From positions 1 to 64,000 of the forward strand of contig PKUV01000140.1 of assembly GCA_003131315.1 (NCBI GenBank): DNA of 64,000 nucleotides. The letters are read 5' to 3'. The notes under the pieces are model-generated. The model was given only the letters and a program-made list of their open reading frames with translations, ran no database searches and was not told the DNA's origin. Positions 55,710 through 64,000 of the stretch are shown one piece after another (position 1 is the first letter of the stretch; each line of letters begins with the position of its first letter). The translations under genes and the position numbers were made by a program. The DNA comes from Acidobacteriaceae bacterium (GTDB lineage Bacteria; Acidobacteriota; Terriglobia; Terriglobales; Acidobacteriaceae).

Positions 55710-57774
55710 ACATAATCGCAGTCGGCGGCGCCGGATCCTCGGGCCGGCCGGCGTTGGCCAGCGGAACTCGGATCATGACAATCGCCAGCACGGCGAGTGC
55801 GCCTAGTGCCAGAAGAAATGGAGGCGTCCACTTGAACAACGTCACGTCGTGGCCAGAGCCCACCAGGCCCGCGATGAGCAGGCCGCACAGCGCTTCGCCC
55901 GCGATCAGACCCGAGGCCGTCAGGACGCCGGAGTTTTCCACGCGCGCCTTCTGGGCATCGTTAAGGCCACGGCGATCGCGCAATTTGTCGGTGATCCAGC
56001 GAATCACGCCTCCGAGAAAGATGGCAAAGGTTGTGCCTAACGGCAGATACATGCCGACCGCGAAGAGCATCACGCTCTTCACCTCGATCATGATCATCGC
56101 CAGTCCCAGCAGGATGCCAACGATCACCAGCGGCCACGCCATGTCGCCGCCCACGATTCCCTTGGACAGCATGGCCATGAGTCCCGCCTGCGGAGCCGGG
56201 AGCGCCGGGCTGCCGAAGGTGTACGCCTTGGCAAGGATCGCGATCGGGAAGAACAGGACGAGCGATGCCACGACGATGCCGAGAAGATCTCCGATCTGCA
56301 TCTTGGAGGGCGTGCCGCCGAGAATGTGTCCGACCTTCAAGTCCTGGAGCATCTCACCCGCCACAGCGGATGAAACGCACACCACTGCTGCTACTCCAAG
56401 TACCGCTGCCACTCCACCCGTTCCGGAAACGCCAAGCGCGACCATGAGAAGCGCAGCAATCACTAGCGTGCACAGCGTGAGCCCTGAGACTGGATTGTTC
56501 GAGGATCCGATCATGCCGACCAAGTTCCCAGAAACGGCGGCAAAGAAAAATCCGACGATGATCATCACGCCGGCTGCGACCAGGGAGCCGGACAGAATGG
56601 TGGAAGTCGACAGATTGCCTGCTCCGCTGATGAAATAGTGGTAGAGCAGAATCATGGCCACGAATACGACGGCGATGCCGGCAAATACTGCCTTGGCGGG
56701 CAAATCTCGCTCAGTGCGATTTGTAGCGGCTTGCACTGCCGCCGACTTTTTCAAATCGGAAACGGCGCGGCCCATGCCGAGGGCCAATTGCTTGCGCATC
56801 TTGAACAGCGTGTAGGTCGCGCCCACGAGCATCCCGCCCACCGCGATCGGCCGCACAATCGAGAAGTAGATGGCTTGTGCCAACAGAGGCCATGCGATGG
56901 TTTGTCCCTCGGGCATTGACGCCTGGATGTACGGACCAATGGTGAAGGTTAGGAGTGGAACCAACAGGCCCCATGCCAGCACGCCTCCGGCGAAGTTCAA
57001 GGCGGCCAGTCTTGGGCCAATGATGTATCCCACGCCAAGATAGGCAGGGCTAATGTCGGGTGCCGTTAACAGCGTGGCGCCACCGGTGATCGTCGTAGCC
57101 ACGTTTGGATTCGTACTGGTGCGGAGCAGCAACTTCTTTCCCAGGTCGCTGATCTTCATGGGGAAAGTGTTGCTGGGATTGAAAACATTGACTGCTCCCA
57201 GCAGATACATGAACGCGCCGAAGCCCATGTTGGCAAACAGAATCTTCGCGGCCTTGGCTCCCTGTTGTCCGGCCTTGTGAATCTCGGAGGCGGCCACGGA
57301 TTCGGGAAACGGCAGGTCGGGATCCTCGACCATCACGCGGCGCAAGAGGGTCACGAACAGGATGCCCAGCGTGCCCCCGATCATCATCAGGGCTACGGAT
57401 TTCCAGTATTCGGGTGTTCTGAAATCCGGCGTCAGTGTCGGCCACAGACCGGCCATCACAAAGGCAGGGATGGTGAATATTGCGCCCGCCGCCACCGACT
57501 CGCCAATCGAGCCCACGGTTCGCGCGATGTTTTCTTCGAGCAGTGAACCCTTCATCAACCGCAGCAGTGCCATCGAGATGACGGCTGCCGGATAGGTCGC
57601 GGCAATCGTCATCCCCGCCTTGAGACCGAGGTACGCGTTCGCAGAGCCGAGTAGGGCGGTCAAGAACAGGCCGATCAGTACGGCCCGGAAGGTAAACTCC
57701 TTCATTTCCATCGATTCCGGAACATAGGGGCGATGCTTGCGGGGGGCTTCAGTATTCGCCGCAGGGGTGCTCAT
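55708..57774 (-). CDS. OPT-family oligopeptide transporter
   Basis: 688 aa; FTFRAVLIGLFLTALLGSANAYLGLKAGMTIAATYPAAVISMALLR; many TM segments. Confidence 0.93.
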   Translation of the reverse strand: MSTPAANTEAPRKHRPYVPESMEMKEFTFRAVLIGLFLTALLGSANAYLGLKAGMTIAATYPAAVISMALLRLMKGSLLEENIARTVGSIGESVAAGAIFTIPAFVMAGLWPTLTPDFRTPEYWKSVALMMIGGTLGILFVTLLRRVMVEDPDLPFPESVAASEIHKAGQQGAKAAKILFANMGFGAFMYLLGAVNVFNPSNTFPMKISDLGKKLLLRTSTNPNVATTITGGATLLTAPDISPAYLGVGYIIGPRLAALNFAGGVLAWGLLVPLLTFTIGPYIQASMPEGQTIAWPLLAQAIYFSIVRPIAVGGMLVGATYTLFKMRKQLALGMGRAVSDLKKSAAVQAATNRTERDLPAKAVFAGIAVVFVAMILLYHYFISGAGNLSTSTILSGSLVAAGVMIIVGFFFAAVSGNLVGMIGSSNNPVSGLTLCTLVIAALLMVALGVSGTGGVAAVLGVAAVVCVSSAVAGEMLQDLKVGHILGGTPSKMQIGDLLGIVVASLVLFFPIAILAKAYTFGSPALPAPQAGLMAMLSKGIVGGDMAWPLVIVGILLGLAMIMIEVKSVMLFAVGMYLPLGTTFAIFLGGVIRWITDKLRDRRGLNDAQKARVENSGVLTASGLIAGEALCGLLIAGLVGSGHDVTLFKWTPPFLLALGALAVLAIVMIRVPLANAGRPEDPAPPTAIM

Positions 57775-57942
57775 AGGGTCCTCGTGGTCACTAGGGATTT
57801 CATTGCCGATTCACAGTAGCAGCGACGGCGCACCTTAACATGCCGAAAGGCAGCTTTACAAGTGCAGCGCTCACTTAGGAAAGGTGGGTGAGCGGAGACC
57901 GCATCTTTATATCCGCAACTTTGCATCTTAACCAGGGTTAGA

Positions 57943-58242
57943 ATGGTCCTGTCCTGGAGGTATTTTGTGACTCCCCTTGCCAGCCCGTCTTGGAGCCGGT
58001 TTTTCGAGGAATTCCACTGCCGGGGATGTGGCGCACAAGAAGCATATCGCTCCCGCCCTCGCGGTTTCTTTGAGAAGCATGTGCTTCCGCTTTTGTTACT
58101 GCAAACGGTCCGCTGTGGGCGCTGCGATCAACGGGGCTACGTCTTGCGGACGATTCCGGCGCTCGAACGCGTTCAGCCCGACCGCAAGCAGTCACAGAGT
58201 CAACCGCCGAACGGTTCGAAGTCCGATAGCCGCGTTGCATAG
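57943..58242 (+). CDS. Small zinc-ribbon-like conserved hypothetical protein
   Basis: 99 aa; FHCRGCG...PLLLLQTVRCGRCDQRGY (two CxxC pairs). Confidence 0.55.
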   Translation: MVLSWRYFVTPLASPSWSRFFEEFHCRGCGAQEAYRSRPRGFFEKHVLPLLLLQTVRCGRCDQRGYVLRTIPALERVQPDRKQSQSQPPNGSKSDSRVA

Positions 58243-58295
58243 GGCGTGCACCGCGGCTATACTGACGAAGTGTAGCCCGGCGAAGCGTCATCGGC

Positions 58296-59249
58296 TTGCC
58301 GGGGGTGCGGGAGGCCGTCTTCAGCAGTACTGGGTTTCGAATACGGGCTGCCCAGGGCCAAGCGGCGGACCATGGGTTCGCCGGCTTTGCCAAGCGCGCT
58401 GCTGCGACTTTATTCTTCACGCTTTTTCCCGCCGATTGCCGTATCTGTGGTTTCCCACTGGTCAGAGTTTCCCGACTTCCCGTTTGTGAAACCTGTTTGA
58501 TCGCGCTGCGACCGCTGAAGGGGTCGTACTGCTCCGTTTGTGGAGAAGCGCTGCACTTCCCAGCCTGCATTGATCGCTTAGAGGCGGATCGCGGAGATGC
58601 GGATCGCGGAGAGCCGCGGTGCCTGCTGTGTCAGCGCGTGGATCCGCCGTTCGAGCGAGCGGTTGCTTATGGGCGCTATGACGGTGGGTTGCGCGACCTG
58701 ATCCATGTGCTCAAGTTCCAGCAGGTTCGTCCCGCGGCGGCAGTTCTGGGGCGCATGCTGGCAGAGACGATTGCCAACCTGGAACAGGCGATGCCCGTTG
58801 GGACGATCGCGGTGGTCCCTGTTCCCCTGCATACGCGCAAGCAAGCGCAGCGCGGATTCAATCAGGCGGAGATGATTGCGCGGGGCGCGCTGAAGCAACT
58901 GTCGCGTCCGAAAAGATTTGATCTGTGCACGGGAATCCTGGTGCGCCGCCGCGAGACCGGAAGCCAGATTGGCCTGACTCGTCATCAACGGCGCGAGAAC
59001 ATGCGTGGCGCTTTTGCGGTGAGCGATCCAACGCGAATATTGAACCGCGACATCTTGTTGGTGGATGACGTCTTCACTACGGGGGCTACGGTCTCGGAGT
59101 GCGCGCGGGTCCTTCTCCGCGCAGGAGCAGCGCGGGTGTGGGTGGCGACAGTAGCGCGCGCGTTGCAAGTTTCCGATGTCATCGCCTTGCCGGAGGATGT
59201 GCCGGAGGAAGGGAGTGAAGATCGCCTGGGCATGGCGGCTCACGGGTAG
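58296..59249 (+). CDS. ComF-family phosphoribosyltransferase-like protein
   Basis: [11 protein letters not shown]...CETCL...CSVCGEAL zinc motifs; [46 protein letters not shown]-terminal start uncertain. Confidence 0.92.
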   Translation: MPGVREAVFSSTGFRIRAAQGQAADHGFAGFAKRAAATLFFTLFPADCRICGFPLVRVSRLPVCETCLIALRPLKGSYCSVCGEALHFPACIDRLEADRGDADRGEPRCLLCQRVDPPFERAVAYGRYDGGLRDLIHVLKFQQVRPAAAVLGRMLAETIANLEQAMPVGTIAVVPVPLHTRKQAQRGFNQAEMIARGALKQLSRPKRFDLCTGILVRRRETGSQIGLTRHQRRENMRGAFAVSDPTRILNRDILLVDDVFTTGATVSECARVLLRAGAARVWVATVARALQVSDVIALPEDVPEEGSEDRLGMAAHG

Positions 59250-59254
59250 AAATC

Positions 59255-59863
59255 ATGTCGTTGCGATTGCACAATTTCGGTGGAAGCATACGATCGCACC
59301 TCCCGGCCGCGATGCTTGGCTCCGGCATGCATTCCGAAGGGGATGGCTACGCGCTGCACCAGCCCGTGCTGGTGTTGAACGCCTCCTACGAGCCGATCAA
59401 CGTCTGTGCCGCGCGCCGCGCGATCGTGCTGGTGCTGAAGGGCGTCGCCATGACCGAAGAAGAAAACGGACACTTCCTGCACGCCGCCCGCGTTGCCATC
59501 CGCGTGCCCTCGGTGATCCGGTTGCTGGAGTATCGCCGGATTCCGCACCAATCGCGGGCGCTGTCGCGGAAAAACATCCTGCTGCGTGACCGCAATACCT
59601 GCCAGTATTGCAGCACCACGCTTCCATCCGGCGAACTTACGCTGGACCACGTGATTCCGCGGTCGCGCGGCGGCCTCTCCACCTGGGAGAACCTCGTCGC
59701 CTGCTGCCATTCCTGCAACCGCCGCAAAGGCAACCAGCTTCCTCATGAAGCCAACATGAAGCCCACGCGCGAACCCCGCTCCTTCAATCTCCACACCAGT
59801 CGCCACATCATGCGCCTGATGGGGCACTCGGATGATAAGTGGAGAAAGTATCTGTTTTACTAA
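59255..59863 (+). CDS. HNH endonuclease
   Basis: 202 aa; [50 protein letters not shown]. Confidence 0.95.
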   Translation: MSLRLHNFGGSIRSHLPAAMLGSGMHSEGDGYALHQPVLVLNASYEPINVCAARRAIVLVLKGVAMTEEENGHFLHAARVAIRVPSVIRLLEYRRIPHQSRALSRKNILLRDRNTCQYCSTTLPSGELTLDHVIPRSRGGLSTWENLVACCHSCNRRKGNQLPHEANMKPTREPRSFNLHTSRHIMRLMGHSDDKWRKYLFY

Positions 59864-59908
59864 GGTTTCAGAGTTTCAAAGAACGACGGGCTCCGAAGTG
59901 GAAATTGC

Positions 59909-60018
59909 GGGTGCCCCACTCATCGCGTTCTTTGCGATGAGTGGGATTCGGCCGCGAGCCTCGACGGTATCGCGAAATTCCCACTCATTCGCACAGAACG
60001 CGAATGAGTGGGGCACCC
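59909..60018. repeat. Nested long inverted repeat
   Basis: GGGTGCCCCACTCATCGCGTTCTTTGCGATGAGTGGGA (59909-59946) and TCCCACTCATTCGCACAGAACGCGAATGAGTGGGGCACCC (59979-60018); each arm is itself a hairpin. Confidence 0.9.
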
Positions 60019-60054
60019 AGCCAATTATCTTGACCGGAACTCTGAACCTGGCTT

Positions 60055-60930
60055 CTACTGCGGCTTTGGCGGCTCAGTCGGTTTCTGCTCTCCCGCTTTC
60101 GGCTCGGCCTTCTTAACTTCCTGGCCTTCGTAAGTGATCTTCGATTTTGATCCGAAGCGTTTGTAGTTCGTGTACTTGATGATCTCGCGGATCTTGATGT
60201 CCCCCATGGAGAACTTGAGGGTGTCCTCGGCGCGCGTGTAGGTGGGGAACCAGTACTGGCCGTCAATCTGTTCGCGCCAGGTGGTGAACTTGGGGAACAG
60301 ATTCTCGTTGCCCTTTTTCTTCCGGATGTCGGGTACGGTCTTGCCGTAAGTTTCCACGATCTGAAAATCGCGGTTGTCCACCCAGATTCGCCCCTGGAAA
60401 TAGCGCTTCTTGCCGCTGATCTGCTTGGGGGCAATATCGAAGACATAGGTGCTCAGTTCGTCCTGTTTTTGCTGGCCGACGTACAGGATGTCGTATTCCC
60501 CGATTTCATCCGAGGTCAGAACGAACGGGAGGCGGTTCTCGATGTCGTCAAAATCTTCCTCGGTCATCATGAGGCGCTGCAGTGTCGGCTGCGGCGCAAA
60601 GACCACGTTCTTGATCTTGCGTCCCTTGTCGTCGAAGGTCACGTCGAACACTTGCTGGTAGTAGCCGTCCGGGGTGTCGCCGTCGAGCGTCATGACCTTG
60701 ACGTCCTGCCGGTAGGTGTACTGATCGCGCGCCTCCTTGAACTCTTTCTCCTTGATGGAGAAGCGCTTGATGATTTCCTCGACCGTGGTCCCCTTGGGCT
60801 CGGATTTGTCGAGGGGGCCCTCCTGTGCGCGTGCAGCCTGAGGCATGATTAGCAACAGGACGCTAAACACTGCGGCCAGAGAAAGAAGCAAGGGGAACAT
60901 CAACCGCGCAGGTCGGGATCGGAATCTCAT
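60055..60930 (-). CDS. Outer membrane lipoprotein-sorting protein-like secreted protein
   Basis: Signal peptide; DTYVFDIAPKQ-like core (LSTYVFDIAPKQISGKKRYFQGRIWVDNRDFQIVETYGKTVPD); Pro/Lys-rich tail. Start refined to 60930. Confidence 0.75.
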   Translation of the reverse strand: MRFRSRPARLMFPLLLSLAAVFSVLLLIMPQAARAQEGPLDKSEPKGTTVEEIIKRFSIKEKEFKEARDQYTYRQDVKVMTLDGDTPDGYYQQVFDVTFDDKGRKIKNVVFAPQPTLQRLMMTEEDFDDIENRLPFVLTSDEIGEYDILYVGQQKQDELSTYVFDIAPKQISGKKRYFQGRIWVDNRDFQIVETYGKTVPDIRKKKGNENLFPKFTTWREQIDGQYWFPTYTRAEDTLKFSMGDIKIREIIKYTNYKRFGSKSKITYEGQEVKKAEPKAGEQKPTEPPKPQ

Positions 60931-61082
60931 AAACCTTATTCTAACGAAAAGGGAGCACAAGAAAAGTTAACGGCAGCCTCCACCCCCAAGGGCCGCCGTG
61001 CAAACGGTCCTTCGGAGGGGGTGGAAGACTGCAGTTCTGCCTATTTCATTGGATGCTTCGGGCGACTGCAGGTTAGACGAAT

Positions 61083-61886
61083 TTACCTTTCTTTACCTTC
61101 GCGCGAATTCCGCATTGCCTTTGCCATTGCCCACTCGACCAATCCCGGAAACAACTGGTACAGCTTTATGACTGGAATCATGGTCCAGGGTACGACGACC
61201 TCACGCTTTCTTTTGCGATATCCGCGATAGGCCGCTTGCGCCACTCGCTCAGTCGTGACGCCGCGCACGGATTGCGGGCGGACGGTGCCCTGGCGATTGG
61301 CGACGAAGTGCTCGCCGAATTCGGTGCGCACGTAGCCGGGACAGACGGTAAGCACGTTGATGTTGTCGCGCTTCAACTCAAGCCGGGCGCCTTTCCCGAT
61401 AGCGTTTATGGCAAATTTGCTGGCACAGTACACAGCCATAAACGGCACCGGAATGTGTCCGGCAACGCTCGATATGTTGATGATGGTTCCGCCGCCTTCT
61501 TCGCGCATGGCGGGCACCACCGCCTGCATGCAGGCGATGGTGCCGAAGAAATTGGTTTCGAACAATTCGCGGCATGTGGGCGCTTCCATATCGGCGACCG
61601 AGTCGCGAATGCCCACGCCCGCGTTATTGACCCACACATCCACGCGATCAAAGTGGTGCAGCGTGAGGGCAAGCGCGCGGTCGACATCTTCGCGATTGCG
61701 AACATCGCAGGCCATGGCGAGCGTGCGGTCGGTGTGGCCGACCCGGTGGCGGGCTGCCTCGGCGCGACTGGCATCGCGCGAAAGCAACACCACGCTGGCC
61801 CCTTCGTCGGCAAAAACTTTGGCAATCGCTTCCCCAATTCCCATGGAAGCCCCGGTCACAACCACGACTTTCCCGTCCATCTCCAT
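61083..61886 (-). CDS. SDR-family oxidoreductase
   Basis: 267 aa; VVVTGASMGIGEAIAKVFADEGASVVLLSRD, NNAGVG, YCASKFA catalytic motif. Confidence 0.95.
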   Translation of the reverse strand: MEMDGKVVVVTGASMGIGEAIAKVFADEGASVVLLSRDASRAEAARHRVGHTDRTLAMACDVRNREDVDRALALTLHHFDRVDVWVNNAGVGIRDSVADMEAPTCRELFETNFFGTIACMQAVVPAMREEGGGTIINISSVAGHIPVPFMAVYCASKFAINAIGKGARLELKRDNINVLTVCPGYVRTEFGEHFVANRQGTVRPQSVRGVTTERVAQAAYRGYRKRKREVVVPWTMIPVIKLYQLFPGLVEWAMAKAMRNSREGKER

Positions 61887-61931
61887 GGCGTCTCTTGTAT
61901 CGCCTGCGGGGCGGGCAAGTCAATTCATATC

Positions 61932-62014
61932 AAGTTCTCAGTTCCCGGTTCTCAGCTCTCAGAAAAACCCAACAACCATTCAGTTCCCACTGAGAACTGG
62001 GAACTGAGAACTTC
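61932..62014. repeat. Palindromic AGTTCTCAGTTCCCGG-family element
   Basis: AAGTTCTCAGTTCCCGGTTCTCAGCTCTCAG ... CTGAGAACTGGGAACTGAGAACTT. Confidence 0.88.
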
Positions 62015-62048
62015 TTATAGCGTAAAATCGTCTGCAATTGGAGGCGGC

Positions 62049-62633
62049 GTGAATTCGCTGTTGCCCATCTTTCCGCTCGAACTGGTGCTGCTGCCGGGCG
62101 TTCCCCTGCCGCTGCACATCTTCGAGCCGCGCTATAAGGAGATGATCGCGGAATGCCTGGAACAGAAGAAGCCGTTCGGTGTGGTGCGGGCGTCTTCCGA
62201 TGGAGTCGCCGACATCGGCTGCACGGCCGAGATCATGTCGGTCACCAAGAAATACGACGATGGGCGCATGGACATCCTGACGCGTGGGGTCGAGCGGTTT
62301 GAGGTGATCCAGGTCAACGAAGATCGACCGTTTTTGCAGGCCGAGATTTCGGTGGTTGAAGACGAACCCGGCAAGCCGGCAGCCCAGATGGTGACGCAGG
62401 CAGTGCGGTTGCACGCAGAGATCGCGAAACTAGCCGGGGCAGAGCCCTCCGGACCCGACGATCATGCCGGCAATCTTTCCTTCTTACTCGCAGGATCGCT
62501 TCCGCTCGACCTCGACTTCAAGCAGAACCTGCTCTCGACTCTGTCGGAAGCAAAACGTCTGGAGGCGGTGGTCGGCTATCTCGAGGCCATTCTGCCTGGT
62601 CTGCGGCGGGCGGCGAAGGCGCGGTGGAACTAG
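62049..62633 (+). CDS. LON substrate-binding domain (Lon N-terminal-like) protein
   Basis: LPIFPLELVLLPGVPLPLHIFEPRYKEMIAECLEQKKPFGVV; GTG start at 62049. The track ORF from 61236 is a spurious N-terminal extension. Confidence 0.9.
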   Translation: MNSLLPIFPLELVLLPGVPLPLHIFEPRYKEMIAECLEQKKPFGVVRASSDGVADIGCTAEIMSVTKKYDDGRMDILTRGVERFEVIQVNEDRPFLQAEISVVEDEPGKPAAQMVTQAVRLHAEIAKLAGAEPSGPDDHAGNLSFLLAGSLPLDLDFKQNLLSTLSEAKRLEAVVGYLEAILPGLRRAAKARWN

Positions 62634-62711
62634 CTCTTAGCTCTCCGCTGTCAGTTTTCAGTTAAATCAGTTTTTACTGACAACTGATAACTGACGGCTG
62701 AAAGCTGACAG
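62634..62711. repeat. Palindromic CTGTCAGTTTTCAGTT-family element
   Basis: AGCTCTCCGCTGTCAGTTTTCAGTT ... ACTGACAACTGATAACTGACGGCTGAAAGCTGACAG. Confidence 0.8.
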
Positions 62712-62765
62712 CGTTCCTCGGCGGTATAATCCGCGTAAGGCCGTTTCCTTTTGGGGGTTCCCACC

Positions 62766-64000
62766 ATGAGTGTTGCCCGGACTCTCGGCGAGTTGCGCCG
62801 AAGTCCTTTCACCGAACAGCGTCTCGGTTCGCGGCGGGTAAAGGATGAGCTGCGCGAGAACCTGATGTCGCGGCTGCGCGAGGGCAGTTCGATATTTCCA
62901 GGCATCATTGGGTACGACGACACGGTGGTGCCTCAGATCGTGAACGCGATCCTCTCGCGGCACAATTTTATTCTCCTCGGGTTGCGGGGACAGGCGAAGA
63001 GCCGAATTCTAAGGGCGCTGACGGCGCTACTTGATCCGCAGATGCCTTACGTCGCGGGTTGCGAGATTCACGATAACCCCTATGCTCCGATCTGCCGCCG
63101 GTGCCGCGAGCTGGTTGCGAAAGAAGGAGACGCCACGCCAATTGCCTGGCTCACGCCCGAGCACCGCTACGTGGAGAAGCTGGCCACGCCGGATGTCACG
63201 ATCGCGGACCTGATCGGCGATATCGATCCGATCAAGGCGGCGCGTGGCGGGCACGAACTATCGAGCGAGTTCACCGTGCATTATGGGTTGCTGCCCCGCG
63301 CTAATCGCGGAATTTTTGCGATTAACGAGTTGCCGGATCTGGCGGGCAAGATTCAAGTCGGACTCTTCAACATCATGCAGGAAGGCGACGTGCAGATTAA
63401 GGGCTATCCGATCCGGCTGCCGCTGGATGTCGCGATTGTGTTCAGCGCGAACCCCGAGGACTACACCGCGCGCGGCAAGATCATTACGCCGCTGAAGGAT
63501 CGCATCGGGTCCGAGATTCGCACCCACTATCCGGCGACGGTGGAAGAAGGGATCGCGATTACCGCACAGGAAGCCTGGCTCGATCGCGAGAACGATCGCG
63601 AGAATGACCGCGACGGCTCACGGCTGCACGTTCCGAAGTATGTGCGGGAAGCGATCGAGCGGATCGCTTTCGTGGCGCGTGACGACAAGAAGATCGACAA
63701 GCGGTCGGGCGTGAGCCAGCGGCTGCCGATCTCGGCGATCGAGAACGTGGTTTCGAATGCCGAGCGGCGCGCGCTGACGCATCGGGAGAAACTTATCGTG
63801 CCGCGGATCAGCGACATCTACGCGGCGCTGCCGGCGATCACGGGCAAGCTGGAACTGGAGTACGAAGGCGAGATGAAGGGCGCGGACTATGTGAGCCGCG
63901 AGTTGATCCGCACGGCGATTGCGAAGACGTTTGATACTTATCTTCATGGCGTCAACATGAATCAGGTGGTGCAGTGGTTCGATCTGGGCGGCGAGATTCA
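62766..64000 (+). CDS. Magnesium-chelatase-like / sigma-54-interacting-type AAA+ ATPase (partial, runs off the window)
   Basis: [37 protein letters not shown]-loop-like, [70 protein letters not shown]. Confidence 0.85.
   Translation, partial: MSVARTLGELRRSPFTEQRLGSRRVKDELRENLMSRLREGSSIFPGIIGYDDTVVPQIVNAILSRHNFILLGLRGQAKSRILRALTALLDPQMPYVAGCEIHDNPYAPICRRCRELVAKEGDATPIAWLTPEHRYVEKLATPDVTIADLIGDIDPIKAARGGHELSSEFTVHYGLLPRANRGIFAINELPDLAGKIQVGLFNIMQEGDVQIKGYPIRLPLDVAIVFSANPEDYTARGKIITPLKDRIGSEIRTHYPATVEEGIAITAQEAWLDRENDRENDRDGSRLHVPKYVREAIERIAFVARDDKKIDKRSGVSQRLPISAIENVVSNAERRALTHREKLIVPRISDIYAALPAITGKLELEYEGEMKGADYVSRELIRTAIAKTFDTYLHGVNMNQVVQWFDLGGEI

Noticed and set aside
61236-62048. 5' part of the 465-aa ORF before the LON-domain gene
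   Set aside because: Overlaps the SDR gene antisense and crosses a palindromic repeat; the domain starts at the GTG at 62049.
1-64000. tRNA, rRNA and riboswitch genes
   Set aside because: No recognizable tRNA acceptor/TPsiC pattern, rRNA segment or known riboswitch core was found by eye; covariance searches could not be run.

Overview
The window is a high-GC bacterial chromosome segment. Gene content and repeat style suggest Acidobacteriota (inference, not tested). It holds about 48 supportable protein-coding genes. I saw no rRNA, tRNA, CRISPR array or transposase. Main blocks are: an exopolysaccharide operon on the minus strand (about 12.8-22.5 kb: export protein, Wzz, degenerate CpsD-like ATPase, priming sugar transferase, polymerase/ligase, GT4, fused GT4-GT4) with a dTDP-rhamnose set on either side (rfbC/A/B and rfbD); ilvC-ilvD-sppA; recJ; a GT4+PHP pair; lptC/A-like, lptB, rpoN and hpf; and housekeeping genes (ffh, polA, trxB, ahpC/ahpD, comF-like). 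The most unusual layer is a dense population of intergenic palindromic repeats of at least six sequence families. Three MITE-like units have distinct terminal arms but similar internal hairpins. Several genes are bracketed by same-family copies, several stop codons lie on repeat edges, and one paired-hairpin module is embedded in frame in recJ. Notable proteins include a PilZ-TM-TonB chimera, a REC-like protein with a basic, glycine-rich N-terminus, a LuxR-type regulator with a degenerate receiver next to the EPS operon, and a sigma-54 factor with a long acidic insert.
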